NCBI GenBank assembly: GCA_043803085.1
Contig: JAZDKM010000247.1
Location: forward strand, 19,091-83,090
Direction of reading: 5' to 3'
Source of the DNA: JAAEQG01 sp043803085
GTDB lineage: Bacteria; Planctomycetota; Phycisphaerae; UBA1845
Length of the DNA stretch: 64,000 nt
Shown piece after piece: positions 38,163 through 46,554 of the stretch. Both the position numbers and the translations under genes were made by a program. Each line of letters starts with the position of its first letter. Within the stretch, counting starts at the first letter, position 1. The notes below the pieces were generated by a model. It did not search any database. It saw only the letters and a program-made list of their open reading frames with translations, and had not been told where the DNA came from.

Positions 38163-41100
38163 TTACTGGCTCGCCTGGAGTCCGACGCGGTACTTCCAGC
38201 GCACCCCGTATAAATCGAAGTTGTCGTCGTCCGTATTGGCCGTCACTTCCACGTAGAGCACGTCGTCGGCGTCCAGGTCGAGGTCGTTGCCGATGCCCGT
38301 AGCGTTTGTGACCAGGTTGCACCAGGCCCGGGCCGCCCCGTTGGCGACCAGGATCGTGTCCGTCAGGATCGGCGCCGTATTGCCGTACTCGAAGACCCGC
38401 ACGTCGATGTCCACCTGGGCCGCCTCCTGCTCCAGGATGTCGAATTGCAGGACGAGGTCGGCTTGCGTGCCGGTATCGATCCAGGTAGCCGGGAGCGGCA
38501 GGGTGAAGCGGAGCATATCCGCCCCTTCTGCCACGCTGACATAGCCCTCCGTAGCGCCGAGGCCATCGACGCCCGCCAGTCCGACGCCCAGATTGCCCAT
38601 CCCGCCGCCGACGCGGATTTCCGTAGTGCTGACGCAGGAAACGGGGAATACCTGGTAGCGATGGGTCTTGCTGTTCGTACTGACGGTGATTCCGGTGGCC
38701 GTCGTGGTGCTCAAGGTGATATTGCCCGTGCCCGCTTTCAGGGCGAGCGAGGAGGCGGTCGTCTCATTGCCAAGTGTGACCGTCTGCTCGACGGCGTTGG
38801 AGAACAGGGCGACAGCCCCGGAAGCGGTCATCGTGAGATCGTCGGTGGACGTGATACTCATATCCCCCGTCCCGGACTGTACGACCGTGGCGGAGGCGTC
38901 CGTAGTGGAGCCGAGAGTAACAGTCTTGACGCCCGCCCCGTTGCCGACCCCGATGGCCTGGGCCCCCGCACCGCCAATCGTCACAGTCCCGGTCGTCGTG
39001 CCCGTCCCGATATTGGTCACGGCCCCGCCGGCCGTGGCGTTCAGGGAGAGCACCCCAGCCGTTGTGCCGGAAAGTATGGTGGTTGCAGAGGTTGTCGTAT
39101 TGGAGCCCAGGGCCACAGTCTGCGCCCCGCCCCCATTGCCGATATTGATGGTATGGGCCCCTGTGCCCGTGCCGAGGTCCAGCTGCATACCGGCGCTGGA
39201 TTCGCCCACTTTGACCGTGCCGGCCTGCGCAGCGTCCCCGATAGTGATCGTAGTGGCCGCCACACCGTCGATGGCGATGTTCCCGGTCCCGGCGTGCAGA
39301 GCAAGTGAGGTGGCGCCGGTCTCGTTGCCGAGGGTGATACCCTGAGCGACAGCCCGTGCCCCCAGGAGGAGAGCGTCGGTGGAGGCGACGTTCACATCGC
39401 CCGTACCACCGTAAAGAACGATGGACCCGGCGGCTGCACCATCGCCGATGGCAATGGTCTTGGCCCCCGTGCCGCCCGTGCCGATGTTCACCGTACGGGC
39501 CCCGGTCCCGGTCCCTAAATCCACTTGACCGGTAGCGCTCGATTCGCCGAATTTCATCGTGCCCGTCTGGTCGGTTTTGCCGACGGTGATGGTAGTCGCG
39601 GCCACGCCTTCCATTGCGATATTCCCAGTGCCCGCCTTCAAGGTGAGCGAGGAAGCGCCGGTCGCGTTCCCCACGTAGACATCCTGGGCCTGCGCTTTGG
39701 CCCCGACGAAGAGGTCGTCCGCAGAGACGATATTCACATCGCCCGTACCGCTGTAAAGGAAGGTAGCCCCGGCGCCGGCCTGGTCGCCAATCGTGATCGT
39801 CTTGGCCCCCGTCCCGCCGGTAGCGATATTGACGGTTCGAGCGCCGGTCCCGGTCCCCAGATCGACCTGGCCGGTCGCGCTGGACTCGCCAAACTTCACA
39901 GTTCCGGTCTGGTCGCTCTTACCAACTGTGATCGTAGTGGCGGCGACGCCCTGCATATCGATATTGCCGGTCCCGGCGAACAAGCTCAAAGAGCTGGCCG
40001 CACTGATACTGCCGATATCGATGACCTGGGCGGCCGTGCCGCCGTTGCCGATATTGATGGTGTGGGCGCCCGTGCCCGTGCCAAGATCGAGTTGCATGGC
40101 AGCACTGGACTCGCCCACCTTGATCGTGCCGGTTTGGGCGGCGTCGCCGACCGTAATCGTAGTAGCAACCACGCCATCCATCGTGATATTGCCCGTGCCG
40201 GCGTAGAGCTTCAGGGAGCTTGCCCCGGTTTCGTTACCTACCGTGATGTCCTGGGCGGCGGAATTGGCCCCAACTTTGAGATCGTCGGTCGAGGTCAAGT
40301 TCAGGTCGCCCGTGCCGGACTGGATCAGGATGGACCCGGCCGCGGCGGCGTCGCCGATTGTGATGGCCTTGGCCCCGGTCCCGCCCTGGCCGATATTGAT
40401 CGTCATGGCCCCGCTCCCGCCGATAGTGACGGTCCCGGTGGACGTACCGCCGTTGATGCTCGTATCGAAGTTGCTGCTGTCGTTGAGCGAGAGCGCCGCC
40501 CCGGAGACCGTCGCGCCGAGCGTCCCGGTGAGCAGGCCGTCCATGCCGATAGAGCCGATGTTCGTCATATTCCCGCCGGTCGAGATGTCCCAATCGGAGG
40601 AGTTGATGGCGACCGTGCCGGACCCGCCGCCGATAGCGGTGGCCCCGCTGCTCGTGCCGGTATTGATATTGGTCGGCTGGTTGTTGTTGACGTTGATGAG
40701 CACGCCGTTGGACCCGGAATTGATCGTGGTCGTACTCGTGGTGTTCGTCGAGCCGAGCGTCACGCTCTTGGCCCCGGCCCCGCCGGCGATAGTCACCGTC
40801 TGGGCAGTGTCACCGTTGGCGATCCCGACCGTGCCGGTGGAAGTGCCGTTGGCGATATTGACGGGCTGGGCGGCGTTCGAGGCGTTGATATTGACGCCCC
40901 CGGAACCGGAATAGAGCGTCGTGGTTGAGGTCGTATTCGTGGAGCCAAGATTGACGGTCTTGGCCCCGGCCCCATTGCCGATGTTCAAAATTTGGGTCCC
41001 GGTCCCGCCGATCCCCACGGCCCCGGTCGTCGTCCCGCCGCCGATACTCGTGGTGTTCGTCGTGGCCGAATCGTTCAGACTGATCGTGCCGGCGGCCGTC

Positions 41101-41711
41101 AGGTCGGTAACACCGGAGACGGCCCCGGCCGCAATGTCGATCGTCGTACTGTTGAGGGCGAACGTACTGGTATCCGAACCCATTGCGATATCGGGAACGG
41201 TCCCGTTGGTCCACGACAGGACGTTCGTATAGGAGGCCACGGCCGTCAGATCGTAGACCTTGATGGAAGCCGACTGCGCCGTCGTCGTCGTGGACATGAT
41301 GTCCACTCCGTTGTTCAGAGTGACATCACTCGTGATCGTCCCGCCGGCGAACGTCCCGCCGTTGGCGACCCAGGAGAGCACGCCCGCATCGGTGGAACTG
41401 AGGACCTTGCCGGTCACATCGGCATAGGCGGTCGGCAGGGTCAAGATCAGGTCCGCCGACTGGTCCCCGCCCTGGATTTTGGTGTAATAGGTCGCCCCCG
41501 TGCTCTCCAGGATCGAGACAGCGTCAAAGGGGGAAGTGCCTTCATAGAGTCCCTCCAGCGTGCCCCACAGGTTGTAGAGCGGGTCGCTGGAAGTGGCGGA
41601 GCCGAGGTAGGCCCGGTTGTTCCGGTAGTAGTTCTGGTCGTAGGTCAGCGCCCCGAGGACCGGGGCGCTGCTCAGAACGGCCAGCAACAGCATGAACAGA
41701 ATGCGTTTCAT
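38163..41711 (-). CDS. exported tail-fibre-like protein with long repeats
   Basis: 1182 residues from MKRILFMLLLAVLSSAPVLG (signal peptide), GGGAGA before the ATG. Residues about 150-990 are beta-helix-like strands of the form GTGTGAHTINIGNGG; four units of roughly 75-115 residues contain AGTGNIxMxGVxATTITVG and SSAxxQ(L/V)DLGTGTGAHTINI. A C-terminal domain (about 1000-1182) of mixed beta structure ends YGVRWKYRVGLQASQ. Reads as a trimeric fibre. Confidence 0.7.
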   Translation of the reverse strand: MKRILFMLLLAVLSSAPVLGALTYDQNYYRNNRAYLGSATSSDPLYNLWGTLEGLYEGTSPFDAVSILESTGATYYTKIQGGDQSADLILTLPTAYADVTGKVLSSTDAGVLSWVANGGTFAGGTITSDVTLNNGVDIMSTTTTAQSASIKVYDLTAVASYTNVLSWTNGTVPDIAMGSDTSTFALNSTTIDIAAGAVSGVTDLTAAGTISLNDSATTNTTSIGGGTTTGAVGIGGTGTQILNIGNGAGAKTVNLGSTNTTSTTTLYSGSGGVNINASNAAQPVNIANGTSTGTVGIANGDTAQTVTIAGGAGAKSVTLGSTNTTSTTTINSGSNGVLINVNNNQPTNINTGTSSGATAIGGGSGTVAINSSDWDISTGGNMTNIGSIGMDGLLTGTLGATVSGAALSLNDSSNFDTSINGGTSTGTVTIGGSGAMTINIGQGGTGAKAITIGDAAAAGSILIQSGTGDLNLTSTDDLKVGANSAAQDITVGNETGASSLKLYAGTGNITMDGVVATTITVGDAAQTGTIKVGESSAAMQLDLGTGTGAHTINIGNGGTAAQVIDIGSISAASSLSLFAGTGNIDMQGVAATTITVGKSDQTGTVKFGESSATGQVDLGTGTGARTVNIATGGTGAKTITIGDQAGAGATFLYSGTGDVNIVSADDLFVGAKAQAQDVYVGNATGASSLTLKAGTGNIAMEGVAATTITVGKTDQTGTMKFGESSATGQVDLGTGTGARTVNIGTGGTGAKTIAIGDGAAAGSIVLYGGTGDVNVASTDALLLGARAVAQGITLGNETGATSLALHAGTGNIAIDGVAATTITIGDAAQAGTVKVGESSAGMQLDLGTGTGAHTINIGNGGGAQTVALGSNTTTSATTILSGTTAGVLSLNATAGGAVTNIGTGTTTGTVTIGGAGAQAIGVGNGAGVKTVTLGSTTDASATVVQSGTGDMSITSTDDLTMTASGAVALFSNAVEQTVTLGNETTASSLALKAGTGNITLSTTTATGITVSTNSKTHRYQVFPVSCVSTTEIRVGGGMGNLGVGLAGVDGLGATEGYVSVAEGADMLRFTLPLPATWIDTGTQADLVLQFDILEQEAAQVDIDVRVFEYGNTAPILTDTILVANGAARAWCNLVTNATGIGNDLDLDADDVLYVEVTANTDDDNFDLYGVRWKYRVGLQASQ

Positions 41712-41752
41712 CGTAAAATCTCCCATAGGAGTTGCTCTTGCTTGTTCGTTCG

Positions 41753-42217
41753 TCACGCGGTGTACCCGCTGGCCATCTTCTGGAGCCGCCCGGTCGGGCA
41801 CAAAGGCCGCATCCCAAACCAGACATCGACCGTCAAGCCGGTCGCCGCCTCGCTGATAACGTCCCAGTGCACTTCCAGATACTTGTGCAGGCCCCAGCGG
41901 GGGAACGCGAGTGAGAACCGGGCTTTGGCCGTCAGCATGGCCGCCGTCAGCGGGGCGAGCACGGAACCCAGGGCGCCGAGGCAGATCAGCCCGCTGGAAA
42001 AGTCCACTGCATCGCTCGTAATCACACTCAGAATGGCGCCGGAAGCCATGCCGCCGGCCGGCGTACCGACTTGGACATTGAACCAAATCTCACCGAGGCC
42101 CTCATCGGTTACTCCGCCCTCTTCCATATCGAAGAAGTTGTCGGCGGTGAAACTGTGCTTGTCGGTAGTCAGGGCCTCGTTGTCCCAGACTTCCCAATTT
42201 TTGTCGATCAGACTCAT
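41753..42217 (-). CDS. Bbp16-like capsid cement protein (probable)
   Basis: 154 residues from MSLIDKNWEVWDNEAL. EIWFNVQVGTPAGGMASGAI, SSGLICLGALGSVLAPLTAA and LHKYLEVHWDVISEAATGLT follow the pattern of Bbp16-type cement proteins that bind the BPP-1/E15-type shell. Directly downstream of that type of capsid gene. No signal peptide. Confidence 0.5.
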   Translation of the reverse strand: MSLIDKNWEVWDNEALTTDKHSFTADNFFDMEEGGVTDEGLGEIWFNVQVGTPAGGMASGAILSVITSDAVDFSSGLICLGALGSVLAPLTAAMLTAKARFSLAFPRWGLHKYLEVHWDVISEAATGLTVDVWFGMRPLCPTGRLQKMASGYTA

Positions 42218-42269
42218 CGTCATATCCTTTCAGACATCATTTGTCGGTTTCTCGTTATCAGGCCCCCCA

Positions 42270-43274
42270 TCAGGTGATGGGGCCCTCGCTGGTCGAGATG
42301 GCGTCGCAGCGGAAAATCGGCGCGCCCATGAACGTCAGGACCGGCACGCCGCTCAGGCCCTGCCCCACGTCGAAGTTGACGTTGTTCTTGTCCTTGAGCC
42401 GGACCTGCATCTGCGTCCTGATCTCTTTCGTACACAGGATGGTCGTGCCGCGCCGGAACTTGCCGAGGTTCAGCAATTCGATCAGGTCATTCTCGTCGAA
42501 CGTGTTGGGGCCGCCGAGCGTGGCGTTGATATTGGCGATCCGGCCGATCCGCAGCTCGTCCCGAACGACGAGACCGAGATACCACTGGAAGAGGGTGCGG
42601 TAGACGAGCAGCCCCTTCGTGCTGTCGTCTTTCTCGGTGGTCCAGACTTTGCCGTTGCCGCCGTCCGCATTGGTGTCTATCACGAGTCCGTACTGCCCGC
42701 GCTCGACGCCGTCCGGGTAAATGAAGAAACAGGCGTCGGTATCGAAATCAATGACATAGATGGAAGTGCCGCCGGAATTGCCGCCGTCGATCACCATCGT
42801 CTGACTGAGCGTGGTGAGGTACTGCTGGAAGCCGTCGAACCGTTCCGGGTAACTCGTGGTCGTTCCGGTGATCAGGCTGCTCCAGACCTGCTCCGTCAGG
42901 CCCTGGACGAACGCCATGTCCTCCTGGCGCCGGGCCTGCTCACGTTTGGCGGACCCGCCGATGGAGTCGATCAGGTCGGCGTTCACTTCGGAGAGCGCCT
43001 TGAGCAGGGCGCAGTTGAAGGTCACGACCTGAGTCGTGGAGGCTTGCGAAGCGACGCCTTCGCCGAACTTGATCCAACTGCCGGTCGGCAGACTGGTACG
43101 CCGGTTGACGATGTGCTGGTACAGGGGCTTGTTGCAGGGTACGGCCGGAATCCGGCTGATTTCCGGCAGTACCTGGTCCATGGCCTCGAAGATGGGCAGG
43201 AAATCGCCCTTCGGATCGAGGCGCTTGGCGAGTTCGCCGAAGCCGAGTTGGGATGCTACGTTGATTTCCGCCAT
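42270..43274 (-). CDS. major capsid protein of element R (E15 gp7/BPP-1 type)
   Basis: 334 residues from MAEINVASQLGFGELAKRLD, AAGGAGT before the ATG. LPTGSWIKFGEGVASQASTT, ALSEVNADLIDSIGGSAKRE, SYPERFDGFQQYLTTLSQTM, RTLFQWYLGLVVRDELRIGR(IANI) and APIFRCDAISTSE are the conserved landmarks of this podovirus capsid family. Forms the HK97-fold shell. Its ribosome binding site can be masked by an upstream hairpin. Confidence 0.87.
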   Translation of the reverse strand: MAEINVASQLGFGELAKRLDPKGDFLPIFEAMDQVLPEISRIPAVPCNKPLYQHIVNRRTSLPTGSWIKFGEGVASQASTTQVVTFNCALLKALSEVNADLIDSIGGSAKREQARRQEDMAFVQGLTEQVWSSLITGTTTSYPERFDGFQQYLTTLSQTMVIDGGNSGGTSIYVIDFDTDACFFIYPDGVERGQYGLVIDTNADGGNGKVWTTEKDDSTKGLLVYRTLFQWYLGLVVRDELRIGRIANINATLGGPNTFDENDLIELLNLGKFRRGTTILCTKEIRTQMQVRLKDKNNVNFDVGQGLSGVPVLTFMGAPIFRCDAISTSEGPIT

Positions 43275-43283
43275 TGCGGTACT

Positions 43284-43325
43284 CCTTACTCAACGAATCA
43301 AGTTGTCACTTGGGTCGGAGTAAGG
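43284..43325 (-). promoter_or_regulatory. hairpin covering the capsid gene ribosome binding site
   Basis: On the minus strand CCTTACTC (43325-43318) pairs with GAGTAAGG (43291-43284); the second arm contains AAGG of the AAGGAGT ribosome binding site (43287-43281). A second 8-bp stem, GCCCGTTT/AAACGGGC, lies at 43380-43399. The 194-bp gap holds no gene. Confidence 0.5.
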
Positions 43326-43468
43326 AATCCGCACGCGGCGGGCTTGACTCCTGGCGCTTACGTGGGCGGCTTATCGCCCGCCCGTTTCTCTAAACGGGCC
43401 GAAGCATCAGGCCCTCTAGGTGAGGGGAATCTGAATTACGAATGGCCCTCTGGGCGAGGGGGTACTGC

Positions 43469-43804
43469 TTATCTCGGTAGTACGATCCTCCGGGGCCCTA
43501 TCACTGCGGGCCCGCAGGCCGGCAGGGCCGTGAACAGGAAGTCGCCGCTCGCCGCGTCTTTCACGATCCGTACCGCGCAGTCGCGCGGGTATTGGCCCAG
43601 CACCTCTTTCGGGACGTGCAGGGCCGTCGTGCCTGTCATGCCCTGTAGTTGCGTCAGGGCCAGGTGCGCGATCGTGCGATAACGAATCACTTCCAGCCGC
43701 AGGGCCTTGACCTGCGGGTCCAGGCAGCAGCGCTTGTACTTCAAACCGCTCCCGCAGGGGCAGGGCCCGTTGCGGCCGACCGGACTGTTGTTCGGGGCGA
43801 TCAT
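43469..43804 (-). CDS. SEC-C motif zinc-binding protein, 111 aa
   Basis: MIAPNNSPVGRNGPCPCGSG then LKYKRCC is a textbook SEC-C zinc motif, here at the N-terminus; a helical then short beta C-terminal part follows. GAGGTG before the ATG. Position between scaffold and capsid genes suggests a head-associated or regulatory role; unproven. Confidence 0.7.
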   Translation of the reverse strand: MIAPNNSPVGRNGPCPCGSGLKYKRCCLDPQVKALRLEVIRYRTIAHLALTQLQGMTGTTALHVPKEVLGQYPRDCAVRIVKDAASGDFLFTALPACGPAVIGPRRIVLPR

Positions 43805-44055
43805 AAACACCTCAGCAGGTCGATGACTATTGGTACTGCCACCAGGAGGACCGGCCCTGATACGAACGTGAGGGCCATACCGACAATCAGAACGGCATCC
43901 AGGGGCGTCACGCCAACAATCACGCCGCGCTCGTTGCGCGGTCCTCTGTTCATGCGCCACCACCACCATTCCCGCGCAAAGTACCACCGGACCTTGAGAC
44001 TCGTCACAAACTCAGACAGTTTGTTCCTTTGGAGTTGGTCGTTCGGGGCGCTCAT
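43801..44055 (-). CDS. membrane protein, 84 aa
   Basis: Basic, Trp-rich N-terminal half (FAREWWWWRMNRG) and one or two hydrophobic segments (PLDAVLIVGMALTFVSGPVL). Starts at a TAATG overlap. Possible holin-like protein. Confidence 0.5.
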   Translation of the reverse strand: MSAPNDQLQRNKLSEFVTSLKVRWYFAREWWWWRMNRGPRNERGVIVGVTPLDAVLIVGMALTFVSGPVLLVAVPIVIDLLRCL

Positions 44056-44213
44056 TATTTCCTCATCTTCGGAATTTCCCTATATGGCGGCGGGCGATAT
44101 AATTCTTCGTCGAACTTCTTTTTCGCATGGTCCAGTGTATGCCGCAACCCCAGCAGACAACCGATGAATGTGCCGAGAAACACCAGCAACACCGTAATCC
44201 AGTCTTCCATCAT
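44055..44213 (-). CDS. small membrane protein, about 51 aa
   Basis: (M)MEDWITVLLVFLGTFIGCLL: N-terminal membrane helix followed by a charged tail AKKKFDEELYRPPPYREIP. Overlaps both neighbours (TAATG, ATGA). Confidence 0.45.
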   Translation of the reverse strand: MMEDWITVLLVFLGTFIGCLLGLRHTLDHAKKKFDEELYRPPPYREIPKMRK

Positions 44214-44368
44214 TTCCGGCCCCTTGGCTTTGTGACTTGAGGGTGGATGCGTGCGCTTTCGCGAGCGTCCTGTGCGAGGACCGCCTCGGCCTCGGTATAC
44301 CGCCGGGCCGCCGCGATGATCTCTCGCAGGGCTTGGGTTGCCTGTCGTTTTGCGGTTGCAGTATTCAT
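44210..44368 (-). CDS. small helical protein, 52 aa
   Basis: MNTATAKRQATQALREIIAA; helical and basic. GAGGGAG before the ATG, which overlaps the scaffold stop. Unrecognised. Confidence 0.45.
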   Translation of the reverse strand: MNTATAKRQATQALREIIAAARRYTEAEAVLAQDARESARIHPQVTKPRGRK

Positions 44369-45138
44369 TTCTTCTCCCTCATCTCCGCATAGAGATTGCC
44401 GCCGCCCAACACCGGCCCACCGGACGGGCCCGGCGCGCCGCCCGTGCCCATCTTCATAAGCGCGGCCTCGTACAACGCCCGCAGCAGCGGCAACTCGATC
44501 AGCCGGTCGCCGTGCATGATCCGGGCCGCGAACTTCTCCCAGCCGGCCGTATCGATCTTGCCGTCCTTCGTGAACTGGCCCTGGAGGTACTGCTTAACCA
44601 GCGTGAGCCGACTGGCCGCCAGGTCCTTATCGCCGCCGCAGTCTTCGTTGAGAAAGGTCTTGTAATTGTTGTCCGTCATGCCCTGAATGACCTTCTCGCG
44701 ATGCGCATTCAGACGCCGGACGAGGCCCACCTGAACGTTCAGCAGGTCCTGCACCGTCTTCGGATCGACGCCCCGCTCGTGGGCCAGCTTGCGGAACTCG
44801 GTCATGCCCTCTTCGTCCACGAGCACGTCCTCGGGCACTTCGATCTCGTAGCCCTCGGGCGTCTCCGGGACACCCCGGCGCTTGCGGTCCCAAGTCTCGA
44901 TCTCGGCGGTCTGCTCCTTAGTCAACTTGCCGGGACCGTCCGGCAGGTGATAGGGCTTGCCCAGCCGCTGCATCAGGTGATGATGGTCCTTGAAGGAGGC
45001 GTCCTCGTCCTTGAACTTGGCGAAGCTCTTGACCGCCTCCGGGTTCGCCCGGAAGTATTCGTGCTGCGCGTGCCAGGTCTCGCCGGTTTGACCGTCGGCG
45101 GCGGTATCCGCAACGGTTGTGGCAGCGGTATCAGTCAT
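44365..45138 (-). CDS. scaffolding protein of element R
   Basis: 257 residues from MTDTAATTVADTAADGQTGE, AGGAGG before the ATG. Disordered Thr/Ala N-terminus, helical charged body (KTVQDLLNVQVGLVRRLNAH) and Gly-rich C-terminus ending EMREKK. Located between portal and capsid genes and matching the E15/BPP-1-type scaffold layout (KLTKEQTAEIETW segment). Confidence 0.7.
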   Translation of the reverse strand: MTDTAATTVADTAADGQTGETWHAQHEYFRANPEAVKSFAKFKDEDASFKDHHHLMQRLGKPYHLPDGPGKLTKEQTAEIETWDRKRRGVPETPEGYEIEVPEDVLVDEEGMTEFRKLAHERGVDPKTVQDLLNVQVGLVRRLNAHREKVIQGMTDNNYKTFLNEDCGGDKDLAASRLTLVKQYLQGQFTKDGKIDTAGWEKFAARIMHGDRLIELPLLRALYEAALMKMGTGGAPGPSGGPVLGGGNLYAEMREKK

Positions 45139-45476
45139 GGTTGTCCTCCTTGCTCTTGTTGCCCACCAGGCCCTTCCTGAACGCATTCTTCGACGGGCGG
45201 CGGCGGGGCGTACTTATCGACTATCGCCTGGGCCGTCCGCTGCTCCTCGGGCGTCAGGCCACTGCGAATCCGGCCCTTACGATTGATGTACCTCCGCACG
45301 GCCGGGCACTTATCGCCCAGGGTTACGAGAGGTTGGTCGGCCGGCAGGTCCTGCGGCGACGGCAGTACCGCCGCATCCGGCGGGGGCGCCGCAACCGGGG
45401 CGGCCCGGGCCCGCTGGAGCGCGAAGAACTCGTCCGGGTTGACCCAGCGACCCTGGAAGTCCAGTTTGACCGTCAT
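45135..45476 (-). CDS. hypothetical protein, 113 aa
   Basis: MTVKLDFQGRWVNPDEFFAL, Pro/Ala-rich middle, then RRYINRKGRIRSGLTPEEQR, which echoes the KVTTRKGRLRGGLGPKHR of the next upstream gene. Start at ATGA overlap. The two may be diverged duplicates. Confidence 0.5.
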   Translation of the reverse strand: MTVKLDFQGRWVNPDEFFALQRARAAPVAAPPPDAAVLPSPQDLPADQPLVTLGDKCPAVRRYINRKGRIRSGLTPEEQRTAQAIVDKYAPPPPVEECVQEGPGGQQEQGGQP

Positions 45477-45667
45477 AGTCCGTACTTCCGTAGGGCCTCT
45501 TCGCCCAGCGCCCGATGCTTCGGACCCAGGCCGCCGCGCAACCGGCCCTTACGGGTCGTTACCTTGCGGATATCGCCGTCGTTCTTGTCCCAGGCCGCCT
45601 GGAACGAGAGCAACTCGTTCGCGTCGGGCGCCTGCTCCTCAGGGGTGCGGCTCGTTTGCTTCGCCAT
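45473..45667 (-). CDS. hypothetical protein, 64 aa
   Basis: MAKQTSRTPEEQAPDANELL; C-terminal RKGRLRGGLGPKHRALGEEA resembles the C-terminal part of the neighbouring 113-aa protein. AAGGAG before the ATG. Basic, head-associated position. Confidence 0.5.
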   Translation of the reverse strand: MAKQTSRTPEEQAPDANELLSFQAAWDKNDGDIRKVTTRKGRLRGGLGPKHRALGEEALRKYGL

Positions 45668-45944
45668 CGGTGGTTACTCCTTGAAAAGAGGTTCCGGTAA
45701 TCGTGTCGATAATGGCCCGCGCCACGTTGCGCAGGAGCACTTCCCGCGCCGGGCAGGCCACCAGTATCCGTTGCATGATATAGTTGTGAATGACAACCTC
45801 CTCGGCAGTCTTGGGCTGGTGGAACACATAAGCCAGTTCCCCGACCAGCAGGTCCGGGCAACGCACGTAGACGCCGGACCACAACTGCCCGGTCTGCTCC
45901 AGTTGCCGCTGCCACTGCCGGTCGCGCTGGGCCCGGAACGTCAT
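45639..45944 (-). CDS. hypothetical protein, 101 aa
   Basis: MTFRAQRDRQWQRQLEQTGQ; helical with a central VGELAYVFHQPKTAEEVVIH. Overlaps both neighbours. Unrecognised. Confidence 0.45.
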   Translation of the reverse strand: MTFRAQRDRQWQRQLEQTGQLWSGVYVRCPDLLVGELAYVFHQPKTAEEVVIHNYIMQRILVACPAREVLLRNVARAIIDTITGTSFQGVTTDGEANEPHP

Positions 45945-46063
45945 CGCTTCCTCCTGCTCATCGCCCGGTGCGCCCGCCTGGCCTTCGCCACGCTCGAATA
46001 GGTCCGAATCTTCTTGCCCTTGCGGCGGCCGTGGCAGTGCAGAACAACTCTTCCTCTACGCAT
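45941..46063 (-). CDS. very basic small protein, 40 aa
   Basis: MRRGRVVLHCHGRRKGKKIR, then SSVAKARRAHRAMSRRKR; about 45 percent Arg/Lys/His. Stop overlaps the next start (ATGA). Composition fits a DNA-condensing or head-internal peptide. Confidence 0.45.
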   Translation of the reverse strand: MRRGRVVLHCHGRRKGKKIRTYSSVAKARRAHRAMSRRKR

Positions 46064-46065
46064 CG

Positions 46066-46554
46066 TCAGTTTCCTTTATCCGCAACGACATCAAACCAGT
46101 CCTGGCAGACCGTGCAATGGTAGATATGGCAGGTCCCGCCCAGCCGGTCCTGCGCCCAGGCATGGCCCCCGAGCCGCTCGCAAATCCGGCCCTCCTCGAT
46201 CAACTTGTCGATCAACTCGTTCGGTACGTCCCAGAGGGCAAAGCCCTTCACATTCGGAAAAAGACAAGTGCCGTAAGGGGTAGGCAACTCCACGTCGTTG
46301 TAAGTCAAGAAAGAAGAAACAGTGGCCGGTGTGGCCGCGGAGACAGAGACAAGGTCATTCGTTTCGTCGTCAATGTCCGTGTCATTGCCGTTAGGCCCGT
46401 CCGAGTCAATGTCAATGTCCATACTGAACGCGCCCGTAGTGTTGCCGAGCGACACTTGTCGAGATCGGTACGGAATAAAGGGGTTAGGGCCAAAGAACAA
46501 TAGCCACCCAACGGCAAATACCACCCCAACAATCGCAATCTTACGTTTCGTCAT
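46066..46554 (-). CDS. membrane-anchored protein with C-terminal zinc site
   Basis: 162 residues. N-terminal membrane helix KIAIVGVVFAVGWLLFFG, Asp/Asn-rich segment DIDIDSDGPNGNDTDIDD, and C-terminal HAWAQDRLGGTCHIYHCTVC with several Cys/His. Starts at the portal stop. Unrecognised. Confidence 0.5.
   Translation of the reverse strand: MTKRKIAIVGVVFAVGWLLFFGPNPFIPYRSRQVSLGNTTGAFSMDIDIDSDGPNGNDTDIDDETNDLVSVSAATPATVSSFLTYNDVELPTPYGTCLFPNVKGFALWDVPNELIDKLIEEGRICERLGGHAWAQDRLGGTCHIYHCTVCQDWFDVVADKGN

Noticed and set aside
40992..43682. 896-codon plus-strand frame across fibre, cement and capsid genes
   Set aside because: Spans three minus-strand genes with good starts; repetitive composition reflects the fibre repeats.
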